Source: Treponema sp. (GTDB lineage Bacteria > Spirochaetota > Spirochaetia > Treponematales > Treponemataceae). Taken from it: a stretch of DNA of 64,000 nt. Below are positions 27,403 through 36,937 of the stretch, piece after piece (position 1 is the first letter of the stretch; the number at the start of each line of letters is the position of its first letter). The stretch lies in the NCBI GenBank assembly GCA_017464425.1, contig JAFUDX010000021.1, forward strand, positions 1 to 64,000, written 5' to 3'. Below the pieces are notes generated by a model. It was given only the letters and a program-made list of their open reading frames with translations. It had not been told where the DNA came from and did no database searches. The position numbers were made by a program, and so were the translations under genes.

Positions 27403-28542
27403 TTACGCCTTTTTTTGATATTCAAGGAGAAGGTCATCATTGAACTGACTTGTTTTTTCAAGGCTGAACGAAAACGCATCAGCGATATGCGCTCTGCCTT
27501 CTCCACCGACGGGAGATTTTGCCATTCCGCCGAAGATTTTTGGAGAAACAAACGCATAGATTTTATTCACGATTCCCGAAGCAAGCGCACTGTAATGGAT
27601 TTCTCCACCGCCTTCAATAAGCACGCTGTCAATGTTTCGCTCACCAAGAATCTTCATAAGCGCGAGTAAATCAACATGAGGTGTGACAGTTTGCAGATTT
27701 TCTGCGTGACTAGCAGGGATTTGAATCACTTCAACGCCCGCCAGTTCGAGCTTGTGCATTTTTTCTGATGAGGAATGAGCCGTACAAGCCACGATGGTTT
27801 TTATTTTATCTGCCGTCTGAACAATCTGACTTTCAATCGGAATCCTAAGATTTGAGTCGCAGACAATCCGAAGGGGATTCCGCCCAATGCTCATGCCGTT
27901 TTTATCATGCAACCGACAATTGAGAAGCGGATTATCAGCAAGAACAGTGCCAATTCCTGCAAGAATCGCAGCATGCCTGTTCCGAAGCGTATGCACGAAA
28001 GCACGGGATTTTTCGTTTGAAATCCATTGAGACTCGCCTGTTTTTGTCGCGATTTTTCCATCGAGGGTCATCGCATATTTTAAACTAACGAACGGAAGTT
28101 TTGTCTGAATGAAATGAAAGAAAATCGGATTCAAATCGTCACATTCTTGCCGGAGAAAATCTTCTGTAACGGTAATTCCATGCTCACGAAGATAGGAATT
28201 GCCCTTTCCATGCACCAACGGATTGGGGTCTCGGCTTCCGACAAACACATGGCTGATTCCCGCTTCGACAAGGGCATGCGTACACGGCGGCTGTTTTCCA
28301 AAGTGACAGCACGGCTCCAAAGTAACGAAAATTGTTGCACCGCTCGGATTTTCGCCCCGTTCAGCGCAATCTTTTAGGGCATCACGCTCAGCGTGCAAGT
28401 CTCCATAGGCATGATGGTAGCCTTCACCAATTATCCTGCCGTTTTTAACGAGTACTGCTCCTACAAGCGGATTCGGATTCGTTTTGCCCTCGCCTTTTTT
28501 CGCAAGTTCAATCGCCCGATGCATGAAATCTTCGTTTGTCAT
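27403..28542 (-). CDS. ribD: Bifunctional riboflavin deaminase/reductase
   Basis: About 379 residues from ATG 28542; an in-frame ATG at 28554 is also possible and the ribosome site is weak. The N-terminal deaminase has HAERDAL and the zinc ligands in PCCHFGKQPPC. The C-terminal reductase has SLKYAMTLDGKIAT, SQWISNEKSRAFVHTLR and SVLIEGGGEIH. It catalyses the second and third steps of riboflavin synthesis. Unusually, it heads the cobalamin run and has no RFN element of its own, while ribBA does. Flavin and corrin synthesis are thereby linked through one transcript (inferred). Confidence 0.94.
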   Translation of the reverse strand: MTNEDFMHRAIELAKKGEGKTNPNPLVGAVLVKNGRIIGEGYHHAYGDLHAERDALKDCAERGENPSGATIFVTLEPCCHFGKQPPCTHALVEAGISHVFVGSRDPNPLVHGKGNSYLREHGITVTEDFLRQECDDLNPIFFHFIQTKLPFVSLKYAMTLDGKIATKTGESQWISNEKSRAFVHTLRNRHAAILAGIGTVLADNPLLNCRLHDKNGMSIGRNPLRIVCDSNLRIPIESQIVQTADKIKTIVACTAHSSSEKMHKLELAGVEVIQIPASHAENLQTVTPHVDLLALMKILGERNIDSVLIEGGGEIHYSALASGIVNKIYAFVSPKIFGGMAKSPVGGEGRAHIADAFSFSLEKTSQFNDDLLLEYQKKA

Positions 28543-28624
28543 AGGGTAAATCATATCATTTTCTTGTGAATTTTTAAATATCGTACTAAAATAAAGAATT
28601 GAAAAAAGGAGCGAAACTAAAAGA

Positions 28625-29656
28625 ATGAGCAACAAAATTATTCTGAAAGCAGAAGACTTGGACGGCTATCTCACCGAGGAAGATTCCGCCGACCTCGCCA
28701 AACTCGACGCACTGTTCAAAGAGACGATGAAGTCATTCGACCCCGTTGACGAGCAAAAAATCATCGAAGGCTACGACAAAATGGGTCACGAAATGCACGC
28801 AATCTGCAAAAAACACCCTAGAATCAAAGTGTATTCCTTTGAAACCGATGTGCAGGCACAGGCTGAGGCGAGCCGCGTCATCTCAAAACTGCGCGACATC
28901 AACACTGACCATCAGGAATTCATGTATTACAGCCAGCGGGCGTACGAAATGCTCTTCCGTATGGCGTACATCAACCAAGAGACCGACAAAAAAGGTCACA
29001 TCATCGTAAAAACGCCGGTCAACTTCCCTGTTCAGAACTACGCGGTTCACAAAATCCCCGCAATCGACCACAAAATCAACAACACCGTCATGTGCGTTAT
29101 GCTCCGTGGCGCGCTCCTTCCGAGCATGATTGTCTCAAAGGAAATCGAAGAATATTCCTCAAACGGCTACCTCACTCCTTTCGCGCTCTTTAAAATCAGC
29201 CGAAACGACACCAAAAACGAAAGCAACATGGAATACATCATGGACTTGGACAAGTCTTTCTTCAATTTGGAGCAACTGAACGGCAAAGATTTGATTTTCG
29301 CTGACCCGATGAACGCAACGGGCGGCTCACTCGTCACAGTCGTAAAATATTTGCAGGATCAGGGCGTAAAGCCAGCCTCAATCGCGTTCTTCAACACGAT
29401 TTCAACGCTCAAAGGCTCAATCCGCGTCACGCGTGCATTGCCGAATCTCACCTGCTACACGCTTTGGATGGATCCCGTAATGAACGAAAAAGCCTACATC
29501 ATGCCAGGCTTAGGCGACGCGGGCGACAGGCTCAACGGTTGTGACACAAAAGAAAGAGCGCGAAACATCATTCAGCTTTTGGCAGACTACGGGCACAATA
29601 TTTCAAGCCTGTATCGAAGCCAGATGTTTGAGATTGAGAGAACGGTTTTAGGATAA
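28625..29656 (+). CDS. upp: Uracil phosphoribosyltransferase with long N-terminal extension
   Basis: 343 residues against ~208 for usual Upp. The C-terminal ~210 residues show the enzyme: [17 protein letters not shown], the PRPP loop [17 protein letters not shown] and the uracil-binding [12 protein letters not shown]. The first ~130 residues are helical and charged and match no domain I know. Ribosome site GGAG lies 14 bases before ATG 28625, rather far. It salvages uracil to UMP. The uracil permease gene follows 18 bp downstream. Confidence 0.9.
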   Translation: MSNKIILKAEDLDGYLTEEDSADLAKLDALFKETMKSFDPVDEQKIIEGYDKMGHEMHAICKKHPRIKVYSFETDVQAQAEASRVISKLRDINTDHQEFMYYSQRAYEMLFRMAYINQETDKKGHIIVKTPVNFPVQNYAVHKIPAIDHKINNTVMCVMLRGALLPSMIVSKEIEEYSSNGYLTPFALFKISRNDTKNESNMEYIMDLDKSFFNLEQLNGKDLIFADPMNATGGSLVTVVKYLQDQGVKPASIAFFNTISTLKGSIRVTRALPNLTCYTLWMDPVMNEKAYIMPGLGDAGDRLNGCDTKERARNIIQLLADYGHNISSLYRSQMFEIERTVLG

Positions 29657-29674
29657 AAAGTAAGGAGAATAAAA

Positions 29675-31024
29675 ATGGAATTGGTTTACGGAATTAAAGA
29701 CCGCCCTTCTTTGGGCAAGGTTTTCTTGTTCGCAGTGCAGCAGCTGCTTGCGATTATGGCGGCGACGATTGCGGTTCCTGCGATTGTAGGGAACGGGCTT
29801 TCAGCTTCGGCGGCATTGTTCGGCGCGGGCGTGGGCACATTCATTTATTTGATTTTCACGAAGAGCGCAAGCCCGGTCTTTTTGGGAAGTTCCTTCGCGT
29901 TCATCGGCTCAATGTTCAGCGCATTCGGCGGAGCAGCGAGCGTCACGGTCGGATATTGGGGCTTAATCATCGGCTCGCTCATGGCGGGAATCGTGTACAT
30001 CATCATCGCGCTCGCGGTCAAATTCTGCGGAGTCGCTTGGATTGACAAACTTATGCCGCCTGTGATTATCGGGCCTACGGTTGCAATTATCGGTCTTTCG
30101 CTTTCGGGGAACGCAATCGGCGATTTAATGAAAAGCAACATTGAAGGCGGAAGCTCGTATGTCGCGCTCATCTGCGGACTTTTTACGCTCTTTGTCACCA
30201 TGCTCTGCTCAACCTACGGAAGCAAAATCGGAAAACTCATTCCGTTCATTCAGGGAATTTTAGCGGGCTACATTCTCGCTTCAATCTTTGCGATTATCGG
30301 GCATGCAACAAACAATCCCGCGCTTATCGTGATTGACTACTCTGCCCTCACCTCGCTTGATTTCTCAAAATTCTCTGCGTATTTCTCTCTTCCGAAATTC
30401 ACATTCGCGCTTGGCGGTGCGGAAGGCTTAAAAGGAGTGACGGGCACTTACCTTCTCACGATTTTTGCCGCCTATGTTCCCGTGGCATTCGTCGTCTTTG
30501 CAGAGCATTTGGCTGACCACAAAAATCTTTCGGCTATCGTGGGCGTGAATCTGCTTGAAGAGCCAGGTCTTACCCGCACGCTCCTCGGTGACGGCGTGGG
30601 AACTTTCGTTTCTACCCTCTTCGGCGGCTGTCCAAACACCACTTACGGCGAGTCAATCGGCTGTGTGGCAATCACTCGGAACGCTTCAACGGTTTCAATC
30701 TGGGGCTGCGCGGTTTTGTGCATCGTGTTCAGCTTGATTACCCCGCTCGTCGCGTTCCTTGAAACAATTCCGTCTTGCGTTATGGGCGGCGTGTGCGTGG
30801 CATTGTACGGCTTCATCGCGGTTTCAGGCTTAAAGATGTTCCAGCAGGTTGATTTGAACAAAAATGCGAACCTCTTCGTGGCAAGCGTGATTTTGATTAC
30901 GGGCGTTGGTGGCATGGTCGTCAAATTCGGCAAAGTCGAAATCCGCACGGTCGCGTGTGCGCTCATTCTCGGAATTGTCACGAATATTTTGCTTCATCGG
31001 GAAGAGAAAACGAGCGAAAAATAA
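29675..31024 (+). CDS. uraA: Uracil/xanthine permease (NCS2 family)
   Basis: 449 residues with ~14 hydrophobic segments, of the nucleobase:cation symporter-2 family (MPPVIIGPTVAIIGLSL, VFAEHLADHKNLSAIVG, GDGVGTFVSTLFGGCPNTTYGESIG). Glu in FAEH and GESIG are positions that bind substrate in UraA. A clear AAGGAG precedes the ATG. It forms a salvage operon with upp. Confidence 0.94.
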   Translation: MELVYGIKDRPSLGKVFLFAVQQLLAIMAATIAVPAIVGNGLSASAALFGAGVGTFIYLIFTKSASPVFLGSSFAFIGSMFSAFGGAASVTVGYWGLIIGSLMAGIVYIIIALAVKFCGVAWIDKLMPPVIIGPTVAIIGLSLSGNAIGDLMKSNIEGGSSYVALICGLFTLFVTMLCSTYGSKIGKLIPFIQGILAGYILASIFAIIGHATNNPALIVIDYSALTSLDFSKFSAYFSLPKFTFALGGAEGLKGVTGTYLLTIFAAYVPVAFVVFAEHLADHKNLSAIVGVNLLEEPGLTRTLLGDGVGTFVSTLFGGCPNTTYGESIGCVAITRNASTVSIWGCAVLCIVFSLITPLVAFLETIPSCVMGGVCVALYGFIAVSGLKMFQQVDLNKNANLFVASVILITGVGGMVVKFGKVEIRTVACALILGIVTNILLHREEKTSEK

Positions 31025-31026
31025 GC

Positions 31027-31146
31027 CGAACAGGCGGTATCGGTAAAATCGGCGGCGCGGTCATCGGTGTTATCATCTTCATAAGCCTTACCTACTGTCT
31101 CAAAAGTAAACCAAAGTCGACTTTACAGTTTTTTTACAAATCGTAA
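31027..31146 (+). pseudogene. Fragment of a sugar ABC permease C-terminus
   Basis: Immediately after the uraA stop, an in-frame stretch reads RTGGIGKIGGAVIGVIIF, then ISLTYCL. This resembles the C-terminal end of MglC/RbsC-type sugar permeases (TGGxGKxxGxVxGVxIFxxxxYGL). Only ~25 matching residues are left, with no start or ribosome site, so this is a decayed scrap. Confidence 0.5.
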
Positions 31147-31159
31147 TAATAACGCACAA

Positions 31160-31206
31160 CAAAGGCGTTCCTTTTCGTTTCTAGAGCGAAAGAGAACGCC
31201 TTTTTT
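31160..31206 (+). terminator. Intrinsic terminator after upp-uraA
   Basis: AAAGGCGTTC pairs with GAACGCCTTTTTT, with an inner TTTCG..CGAAA stem. It lies 25 bp before the next start, so it may also act as a leader hairpin for that gene. Confidence 0.85.
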
Positions 31207-31230
31207 ATTTCATTAAAAACGAGGTATCGT

Positions 31231-31896
31231 ATGAAAAAAATTGCAGCTTTGTGTATACTGTTGCTTATGGTTGGTTCTATGGCATTCACCGCTCCAAAGA
31301 AATCTTCTTCTTCAAATCCGCCCAAATCTGATGTCGCAATCTTGGTCATCGATATGCAGAATGATTTTGTTCTGCCAGGCGCAGTTCTCTGTGTTGCTGG
31401 TGCGCAACCCACAATTCCGACGATTCAGGATTTGATAAAATATGGTCGGTCTCAAAATTGGTCAATTATCTACATCATTCGTGAGCATCGTCCGACAGGC
31501 GTTGATGTGGATGCACCACGAATTCCGCTCTTTACTGACGGAAAGCCAGGCTATTGTGTGCCAGGAACAAAGGGCTGTGAAATCGTAAAAGGTCTTGAAC
31601 CAGAGGAAGGAGACATCATCGTAAGCAAACGCCGAAACAGCGGATTCTTTCAGACTGAACTTGATATGATTCTTCGCCGAATGGGAGTAAAAACCGTTAT
31701 TCTTTCGGGAACTCAATACCCCAACTGCGTGCGCGGAACGGCGGCCGATGCCATGAGTTATGACTACAATACCGTCATTTGTACGGATGCGTGCTCTGCA
31801 AAAACAAAGGAAGTTGCAGATGCAAACATCTTTGACATGAAGAATATGGGAATTACCTGTATCCCGCTCGCAGAAGTCAAAAAGACGAAGTTCTAA
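31231..31896 (+). CDS. Exported isochorismatase-like cysteine hydrolase
   Basis: 221 residues. A signal peptide (1-~20, cut near FTA) precedes an isochorismatase-fold hydrolase. The catalytic triad is visible: D41 (VIDMQNDF), K133 (VSKRRNSGFF) and C166 (QYPNCVRGTAADA). Family members hydrolyse amides or ester-like bonds, for example nicotinamide. Export of this fold is uncommon. The substrate cannot be told. Confidence 0.9.
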   Translation: MKKIAALCILLLMVGSMAFTAPKKSSSSNPPKSDVAILVIDMQNDFVLPGAVLCVAGAQPTIPTIQDLIKYGRSQNWSIIYIIREHRPTGVDVDAPRIPLFTDGKPGYCVPGTKGCEIVKGLEPEEGDIIVSKRRNSGFFQTELDMILRRMGVKTVILSGTQYPNCVRGTAADAMSYDYNTVICTDACSAKTKEVADANIFDMKNMGITCIPLAEVKKTKF

Positions 31897-31919
31897 GATT
31901 TTACATGCAAAAACTTAGA

Positions 31920-32009
31920 ACTTTCGTTCAATAGACCAAATCCGCGTGATATGGCATTATTTTTACGAGCAAAGGTGTTTCATCAATTTCGGTGGAACGC
32001 CTTTTTTCT
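31920..32009 (+). promoter_or_regulatory. 90-nt leader with terminator-type hairpin before ATP-grasp gene
   Basis: The block opens ACTTTCGTTC.ATAGAC and ends with AAAGGTGTTTC..GGAACGCCTTTTTTC, a hairpin followed by T6. A second copy of equal length lies at 37658-37747, before the alpha-E gene of the same pathway. Start and hairpin regions are well conserved and the middle is not. GGAGG and ATG 32022 follow at once, so transcripts must pass the hairpin. It could be an attenuator. Confidence 0.6.
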
Positions 32010-32021
32010 TTGGAGGTGCGT

Positions 32022-33362
32022 ATGGAATCATCGGAATTCAGAAAACTTTGCGAACAAGCGTGCGGCAACACCGATTCGGTGAACGAATTGCTTGCGCGGT
32101 ACGGCGTGAAATTCGGCATCTACAAAAACGGCACTTTCAAAGAACAGCTTTTCCCCTTCGACATGATTCCGCGCGTGATTGAAAAGGACGAATTCGCTTT
32201 TTTGGAGCGCGGGCTAAAACAGCGCGTTGTGGCGTTGAACTGCTTTATCAAGGACATCTACGCCGAAAAGAATATCGTAAAGGACGGCGTTGTTCCCGAA
32301 GAATTCATCTACGCGGGGAGCGGCTACCTTGCCCAGTGCGAGGGCGTGACACCGCCAAAAGGCATTTACGCGCACATCTCTGGAATTGACTTGGTGCAAG
32401 GAAAAGACGGCTCCTGGTTCATTCTTGAAGACAACCTGCGGATTCCGTCGGGGGCGAGTTACCCGATGATTGCCCGCGACTTGTGCCGAAAAAGCGCGCC
32501 GAGTCTCTTCGAGCAGATTCATATAGAAGACAACCGAAACTACGCGAGCCTCTTGCGAAAAACGATGGACACGGTGAACACGGGCGGACATACGGTGATT
32601 CTCTCGCCCGGTCGCTACAATGCCGCGTACTTTGAGCATTCCTATCTCGCCGAGCAGACGGGGGCGCACCTTGCCACGGGGAGCGAACTGACCGTTGAAA
32701 ACGACCACCTCTATTTCATCGACTATTCGGGCAAAAAAGAGAAAGTCGGGGCAGTTTACCGCAGGATTTCAGACGACTTCCTTGACCCGATGAACTTCCG
32801 CGCTGACTCGGTAATCGGAATTCCGCACATCTACGACATCTACCGCAAAGGCAATGTCGCGCTCTTGAACGCGCCGGGAAACGGAGTCGCTGACGACAAG
32901 GGAATCTACTATTTCGTTCCGAAGATGGTCAAATACTACCTCGGCGAAGAGCCGATTCTCCAAAACGCGCCGACCTACCTTCCCTACTACGAGAGCGACA
33001 TGAAGTATGTACTGGAGAAATTTGACACGCTCGTTTTAAAAGATGTCGCCGAGGCGGGCGGTTACGGCGTGGTGTTCGGAAGCAAAATGACAAAGGCAGA
33101 AAAAGCGGACTTCATCGCGCTCCTAAAAGCAAACCCGCGCCGATTCATCGCACAGGAAGTGATTGACTTCAAGGACATCGACATCTTTGAGGGCGGAAAG
33201 TGCGTGCCGAGAAAGGCAGACCTGCGGGCATTCGTACTCATGGCAGACGAACCGATGGTCTGGAAGAGCGGACTCACCCGTTTTTCGCGCAATCCCGACT
33301 CATTCATCGTGAACTCATCGCAAGGCGGCGGATTTAAGGACACTTGGGTGGTGGGAAACTGA
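32022..33362 (+). CDS. Circularly permuted ATP-grasp protein
   Basis: 446 residues from ATG 32022 (GGAGG upstream), of the CP_ATPgrasp (DUF404/DUF407) family. ERGLKQRVVALNCFIKDIY, GIDLVQGKDGSWFILEDNLRIPSG and VLKDVAEAGGYGVVFGSKM are typical. It is predicted to join amino acids or peptides with ATP. Relatives are regularly encoded beside alpha-E and transglutaminase-like proteins, as here (37.8-39.4 kb), and the set is thought to make or attach a peptide tag. The three genes are split by a restriction-modification gene and a toxin-antitoxin pair. Confidence 0.93.
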   Translation: MESSEFRKLCEQACGNTDSVNELLARYGVKFGIYKNGTFKEQLFPFDMIPRVIEKDEFAFLERGLKQRVVALNCFIKDIYAEKNIVKDGVVPEEFIYAGSGYLAQCEGVTPPKGIYAHISGIDLVQGKDGSWFILEDNLRIPSGASYPMIARDLCRKSAPSLFEQIHIEDNRNYASLLRKTMDTVNTGGHTVILSPGRYNAAYFEHSYLAEQTGAHLATGSELTVENDHLYFIDYSGKKEKVGAVYRRISDDFLDPMNFRADSVIGIPHIYDIYRKGNVALLNAPGNGVADDKGIYYFVPKMVKYYLGEEPILQNAPTYLPYYESDMKYVLEKFDTLVLKDVAEAGGYGVVFGSKMTKAEKADFIALLKANPRRFIAQEVIDFKDIDIFEGGKCVPRKADLRAFVLMADEPMVWKSGLTRFSRNPDSFIVNSSQGGGFKDTWVVGN

Positions 33363-33515
33363 AAACGGAAAATTGAAAGAGGAAAATTGGGCGCATCCTC
33401 CGCTACTTCGCTTCGCTCCGTAACGCGGCGGTCGGGTTTTTCGGGGTTACGCGCTAACCGCGCTCCATTGCTCCGCAACGCTTCGCGCCCCTACAATCCC
33501 TTGCGCTTGGCTGAA
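33361..33515. repeat. Dispersed intergenic repeat block
   Basis: Starts GAAAACGGAAAATTGAAA (also in cbiA), then GGTCGGGTTTTTCGGGGTTA and CGCGCTAACCGCGCTCCATT, ending CCCCTACAATCCCTTGCGC. The same order recurs at 59.26-59.36 kb. It fills the gap between the ATP-grasp gene and the MmeI-like gene. Confidence 0.8.
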
Positions 33516-33578
33516 ACTGCATTTTCGCAAAAGTACAAGCATTCTTCTCGCAGACTATAAATTTTCCTAAAAATCCGC

Positions 33579-33584
33579 TATAAT
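33579..33584 (+). promoter_or_regulatory. -10 box giving a probable leaderless mRNA
   Basis: TATAAT ends 6 bases before ATG 33591, so transcription would begin at or next to the start codon. No ribosome site exists. The same AAATCCGCTATAMT arrangement precedes the gene at 47141. Confidence 0.6.
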
Positions 33585-33590
33585 CTTTCT

Positions 33591-36554
33591 ATGACACAGA
33601 CGGAACAGCAGAAAGCGTCGGTTGCAAGCAACCTTAGCGAGTTTTCAAAGAAAACTCGGGCAAAAGAATTCGCGGAATTTTGGGCAGACAAGGGCGAAGA
33701 AAAACAGGAAGCACAGAGATTTTGGATTGGGCTTCTTCACAATGTTTTAGGCGTGGCGGTCGCAGAAAACTACATCGAGTTTGAGAAGCGCGTACAGCTT
33801 TCACACACGAGCTACATCGATGCGTACATCGCGGACACAAAAGTCCTTATCGAGCAGAAGGGCGCGAAAATCGACCTGCACAAGGCTTACGAGCAATCGG
33901 ACGGCAGTGTGCTCACGCCGTTCGAGCAGGCGAAGCGATATGTGGGCGAGATGAAGGCGAGCGAGAAGCCGCGATGGATTGTCGTGTGCAACTTCCGTGA
34001 GTTTCTTGTGTATGATTTGGAAGTGCCGAACGGCGAGCCAGAGCAGATTCTTCTCAAAGATTTGGAAAAAGACTATTACCGCTTGCAATTTTTAGTTGAC
34101 CAAAAGAACGAAAACATCCGCCGTGAGGAAGAAATCTCGATTCAGGCAGGAAAACTCGTTGGCAAGTTGTACGATGCAATCTCCCCCGAATATAAAAATC
34201 CCGATGAAAAATCGTTCCGCTCGCTGAACATTCTTTGTGTGCGCATCGTGTTCTGTCTGTACGCAGAGGATGCAGGGCTTTTTGAGACACGGACGAGTTT
34301 TGAGGATTACATAAAAAGCTTCAATCTGCCGAACTTGCGGACGGGAATCATCAACCTGTTCAAGGCGTTGGACACGAAAATCGAAGACCGCGACAAATAT
34401 GATGAAACCCTAAAGCCTTTCCCCTATGTGAACGGTGGCTTGTTCAAGGACGAGCAGATTGAAATCCCCAACTTCACTCAGAAAATCGTGGATGTAATCG
34501 TAAACGAGTGCGCCCCGTTCAACTGGAGCGAAATCAGCCCCACGATTTTCGGCGCGGTCTTTGAAAGCACCTTGAACCCCGAAACGCGGCGCAAGGGCGG
34601 AATGCACTACACGAGCATTCAGAACATCCACAAGGTTATCGACCCGCTGTTTATGGACGACCTCAACGCCGAGTTTGAGGAGATTTGCGCGACCAAAGCC
34701 GCCAAGCAGAAGACCGAAAAGCTCCACGCATTCCAAAAGAAACTCGGCTCGCTCACCTTCCTCGACCCCGCCTGCGGTTCGGGCAACTTTCTCACCGAGA
34801 CCTATCTTTCGCTCCGCCGCCTTGAAAACAAGGTGATTTCCATTCTGAACAAGGGCGAGCGGGCGTTCGGCTTCGACGAGTTCATAAAAGTACACATCAA
34901 CCAGTTCTACGGCATCGAGATAAACGACTTCGCCGTCACGGTCGCAAAGACCGCGCTGTGGATTGCAGAAAGCCAGATGGTCGCCGAGACCGAGGCGATT
35001 CTTTCGCAGACGATTGATTTTCTTCCACTCACGACCAATGCGTTCATCGTTGAGGGGAACGCACTCCGAATGGAGTGGGAGACGCTCAAACCGATTGACG
35101 AAAGTGCTCTCCCCCAAGACGGACTTTTCGCGGGCTTCACCACGCAGACCGACGGCACAGCGCACGAGTACAACTACATCATGGGAAACCCGCCGTTCGT
35201 GGGGGCGCGGATGATGGAGCAAGGCGGCGACCAGAAGAAGCAGATTCAGGATTTGTTCGGCGACATAAAGGATGTGCAGGATTTGGACTATGTTTGCGGC
35301 TGGTACAAGAAAGCCGCGGAACTGATTCAGGGAACAAAGACAGAAGTCGCGTTCGTTTCCACAAATTCAATTTGTCAGGGTTCTCAAGTTCCGATTCTGT
35401 GGAATGTGCTTCTGAATGACCTCAAAGTAAAAATCAACTTTGCATACCAGACTTTCAAATGGGATTCTGAAAGCACGGAAAAAGCCGCCGTTCACTGCGT
35501 GATTGTCGGGTTCGCCAGTTTCGAGAGAAAAGAAAAAGTCCTGTTTTTCTCTGACAGCGACAACAGAAAATCTGTCGCAAATATAAGCCCGTATCTGATT
35601 GAAGGCTCAGATACATTCGTCACGGCACAGAAAGAAACGCTCTGTGATGTCCCGAAGATGAACTTCGGAAACCAGCCGCGCGACGGCGGAAACTTTGTGC
35701 TTACTACAGAGGAAAAAGAGGAGCTTTTAAAGAAAGACCCTTCCGTCGAAAAGTTCATAAGACCGTACATCGGGGCTGAGGAATTCATAAACGGCAAGGA
35801 GCGGTGGTGTTTGTGGCTCAAAAACGCAAGCCCCGCGGAGCTTAAAAAGAGCAAAGTTCTTTACGAGCGTGTGGAGGCGGTGCGGAATTTCCGCCTTGCC
35901 TCAAAAGCAAAGACCACGAACGGCTACGCGAAAGTTCCCAATCAGTTCGCGCAGATTACGCAGAGCGATGGCGTGGACTACCTGATTGTTCCCCGTGTTT
36001 CTTCAGAACGCAGACAATATGTTCCAATAGGTTTTGCGACAAGCGACACGATTTCAAGCGATGCCGTGCAGATTGTGCCGAATGCGACGCTCTACCATTT
36101 CGGCGTGCTCACAAGCTCCGTCCACATGGCGTGGATGCGTGCCGTGGCTGGACGATTGAAGAGCGATTATCGTTATTCAAAGGAAATCGTCTACAACACC
36201 TTCCCCTTCGTGCTTCCGAAAGAAAAACAAACGGATTTGTTCGTGCCTAACGGCACTCACTCCGAAGAGCGAACATCGTTAGATGTGAGCAAATCCGTTT
36301 GTTCTTTAGTCTGCACTCAAGAGCAAGCCGCAAAAATCGAGCGGACGGCACAGGCGATTCTCGACGCCCGCGCAAAATACCCCGACTGCTCTCTTGCGGA
36401 ATTGTATGACGAGGTTTCAATGCCCGCAGATTTGCGCCGCACCCACCACGAGAACGACAAGGCGGTGATGAGCGCATACGGCTTCAAGCAAGGGATGGAA
36501 GAAAGCGAGATTGTGGCGGAGTTGTTCAAACTGTATGAAGCGTTGACAAAATAA
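33591..36554 (+). CDS. MmeI-like type II restriction-modification enzyme
   Basis: 987 residues, a single-chain nuclease and adenine methyltransferase of the MmeI/type IIL kind. The N-terminal nuclease shows D77 and E88-x-K90 (YIDAYIADTKVLIEQKG). The methyltransferase has motif I LDPACGSGNF (391-400), YGIEINDFA and motif IV GNPPF (532-536). A target-recognition region and helical C-terminus follow. It would cleave and modify the same DNA site. About 28 residues near 878-909 look inserted and are encoded by a palindromic element. It appears leaderless and stands inside the ATP-grasp/alpha-E cluster. Confidence 0.92.
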   Translation: MTQTEQQKASVASNLSEFSKKTRAKEFAEFWADKGEEKQEAQRFWIGLLHNVLGVAVAENYIEFEKRVQLSHTSYIDAYIADTKVLIEQKGAKIDLHKAYEQSDGSVLTPFEQAKRYVGEMKASEKPRWIVVCNFREFLVYDLEVPNGEPEQILLKDLEKDYYRLQFLVDQKNENIRREEEISIQAGKLVGKLYDAISPEYKNPDEKSFRSLNILCVRIVFCLYAEDAGLFETRTSFEDYIKSFNLPNLRTGIINLFKALDTKIEDRDKYDETLKPFPYVNGGLFKDEQIEIPNFTQKIVDVIVNECAPFNWSEISPTIFGAVFESTLNPETRRKGGMHYTSIQNIHKVIDPLFMDDLNAEFEEICATKAAKQKTEKLHAFQKKLGSLTFLDPACGSGNFLTETYLSLRRLENKVISILNKGERAFGFDEFIKVHINQFYGIEINDFAVTVAKTALWIAESQMVAETEAILSQTIDFLPLTTNAFIVEGNALRMEWETLKPIDESALPQDGLFAGFTTQTDGTAHEYNYIMGNPPFVGARMMEQGGDQKKQIQDLFGDIKDVQDLDYVCGWYKKAAELIQGTKTEVAFVSTNSICQGSQVPILWNVLLNDLKVKINFAYQTFKWDSESTEKAAVHCVIVGFASFERKEKVLFFSDSDNRKSVANISPYLIEGSDTFVTAQKETLCDVPKMNFGNQPRDGGNFVLTTEEKEELLKKDPSVEKFIRPYIGAEEFINGKERWCLWLKNASPAELKKSKVLYERVEAVRNFRLASKAKTTNGYAKVPNQFAQITQSDGVDYLIVPRVSSERRQYVPIGFATSDTISSDAVQIVPNATLYHFGVLTSSVHMAWMRAVAGRLKSDYRYSKEIVYNTFPFVLPKEKQTDLFVPNGTHSEERTSLDVSKSVCSLVCTQEQAAKIERTAQAILDARAKYPDCSLAELYDEVSMPADLRRTHHENDKAVMSAYGFKQGMEESEIVAELFKLYEALTK
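36226..36303. repeat. Palindromic element inside the MmeI-like gene
   Basis: Arms AACAAACGGATTTG (36226-36239) and CAAATCCGTTTGTT (36290-36303) pair perfectly. Inside lie GTGCC/GGCAC and CTCAC/GTGAG stems. It is translated in frame (TDLFVPNGTHSEERTSLDV...) between FPFVLPKEKQ and AAKIERTAQAILDAR. Confidence 0.8.
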
Positions 36555-36664
36555 AATTTTGATAAGGGGATAGCGAAGTTTTTATTCCTGTGAAAAAATA
36601 TTTCATGCTCCCAATAGCGAAATTATTAAAAATATGAAATACTATTTTTAAAGGAGATTTTAAT

Positions 36665-36895
36665 ATGACTTTTATTTTTGACAACGCTCTTATTGTAGAG
36701 TCAAAATCTTGGACATTGGTACATACAGATTATGAAGACCGACCATTTGCACTATATGCAGATGGAATTGAAATTACCAAAATAAATGATGCAAATGCAA
36801 AATTAGTGAACATATCGATGAAGTTTATACTTGCCAGTGTTTATTTCATGGTTTTATTCACAGTTCTTATTTTTGAAATATGGGTTTTAAGATAG
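36665..36895 (+). CDS. Small one-TM protein, unknown
   Basis: 76 residues. AAGGAG precedes the ATG. A polar N-terminal half (DNALIVESKSWTLVHTDYED) is followed by a C-terminal membrane helix (FILASVYFMVLFTVLIFEIWVL). It follows the restriction-modification gene by 110 bp and could be accessory to it. I do not recognise it. Confidence 0.55.
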   Translation: MTFIFDNALIVESKSWTLVHTDYEDRPFALYADGIEITKINDANAKLVNISMKFILASVYFMVLFTVLIFEIWVLR

Positions 36896-36937
36896 TTTTA
36901 TGAAAACAGATTCTAACAAAAAGCAAAGCGTTAGGGT

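Noticed and set aside
18700-28700. Cobalamin riboswitch for the corrin genes
   Set aside because: I looked for the B12 box and accompanying stems upstream of ribD, cobU and cobD and saw none.
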